Source: Solimonas marina (GTDB lineage Bacteria; Pseudomonadota; Gammaproteobacteria; Nevskiales; Nevskiaceae). From it: a stretch of DNA of 64,000 nucleotides. Shown piece by piece: positions 63,931 through 64,000 of this stretch; the first letter of the stretch is position 1; the number at the start of each line of letters is the position of its first letter. The notes under the pieces are model-generated. The model saw only the letters and a program-made list of their open reading frames with translations. It made no database searches and was not told where the DNA came from. The stretch is from NCBI RefSeq assembly GCF_012241385.1, contig NZ_JAAVXB010000016.1, forward strand, positions 22,373 to 86,372, read 5' to 3'. Both the position numbers and the translations under genes were made by a program.

Positions 63931-64000
63931 GTTCAACCGGTCAATGCAACACCTCAAGATTCGACGCATTCGTCGAGGAGGTGATCGATGGCCAAGCTGG
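63929..64000 (+). mobile_element. Left end of a second IS inserted in orfA
   Basis: Right after the break come GGTTCAACCGGTCAATGCAA and CACCTC, resembling IS30-type inverted repeats, and at 63988 an ATG with a GAGGAGG site 6 nt upstream (MAKL...), a likely transposase start. Cut by the window edge. Confidence 0.5.

Overview
The window is high-GC DNA, most likely from a gammaproteobacterium of the Nevskiales/Solimonadaceae type. This is inferred from three things: conserved gammaproteobacterial neighbourhoods (coaBC-dut-argB, rpmB-rpmG, pyrE next to xth, mutY-yggX), the family mix (SlyX, TrmB, AmpG, OmpW), and an AlkB-rubredoxin fusion with DUF1302/DUF1329 proteins typical of hydrocarbon- and lipid-using gammaproteobacteria. 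No rRNA is present to confirm it.

Layout. 1-4873: mobile island ending at the 3' end of a tRNA-Phe gene, with a P4-type integrase, a GHKL-ATPase gene and a 4-nt-overlapping partner that runs off the left edge (candidate defence pair), a small unknown gene and a decayed IS3 end. 4874-10890: core genes (tRNA-Phe; an asmA - SRPBCC - mutY - yggX chain with 4-nt overlaps; thiS; a CsbD-type gene; an alpha/beta hydrolase). 11024-23590: alkane/lipid locus, with an AraC regulator divergent from alkB-rubredoxin, then DUF1302, DUF1329, an RND/MMPL exporter, a Ycf48-like beta-propeller and a GMC alcohol dehydrogenase. 23814-33641: envelope or periplasmic unknowns (DUF4034, PEGA/Sel1, a DUF4105 lipoprotein, a coiled-coil protein) and two LuxR regulators, one frameshifted. 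33803-35733: small accessory genes with a partial duplication and a (TGCTC)11 microsatellite. 35916-61040: mostly core genes (tRNA-Gly, thiG, trmB, phosphoribulokinase, a ceramidase-like lipoprotein, ampG, xth, pyrE, argB, dut, coaBC, radC, tandem TetR genes, rpmBG, ompW, slyX, msrA, pncA, an alcohol dehydrogenase, a retropepsin-like protease). 61174-64000: graveyard of polymorphic-toxin modules and IS fragments (toxin tip plus immunity gene, IS4 fragment, second toxin tail plus immunity gene, IS3 element, and a second IS inside it).

How the genes fit together. The centre is a plausible alkane pathway. AlkB hydroxylates the terminal carbon using its own C-terminal rubredoxin, the GMC enzyme oxidises the alcohol, and the DUF1302/DUF1329/RND/Ycf48 set would move a hydrophobic compound across the envelope under AraC control. 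The least described parts are the island ATPase pair, the repeated start region of alkB, the microsatellite, and the two truncated toxin-immunity modules at the right end.
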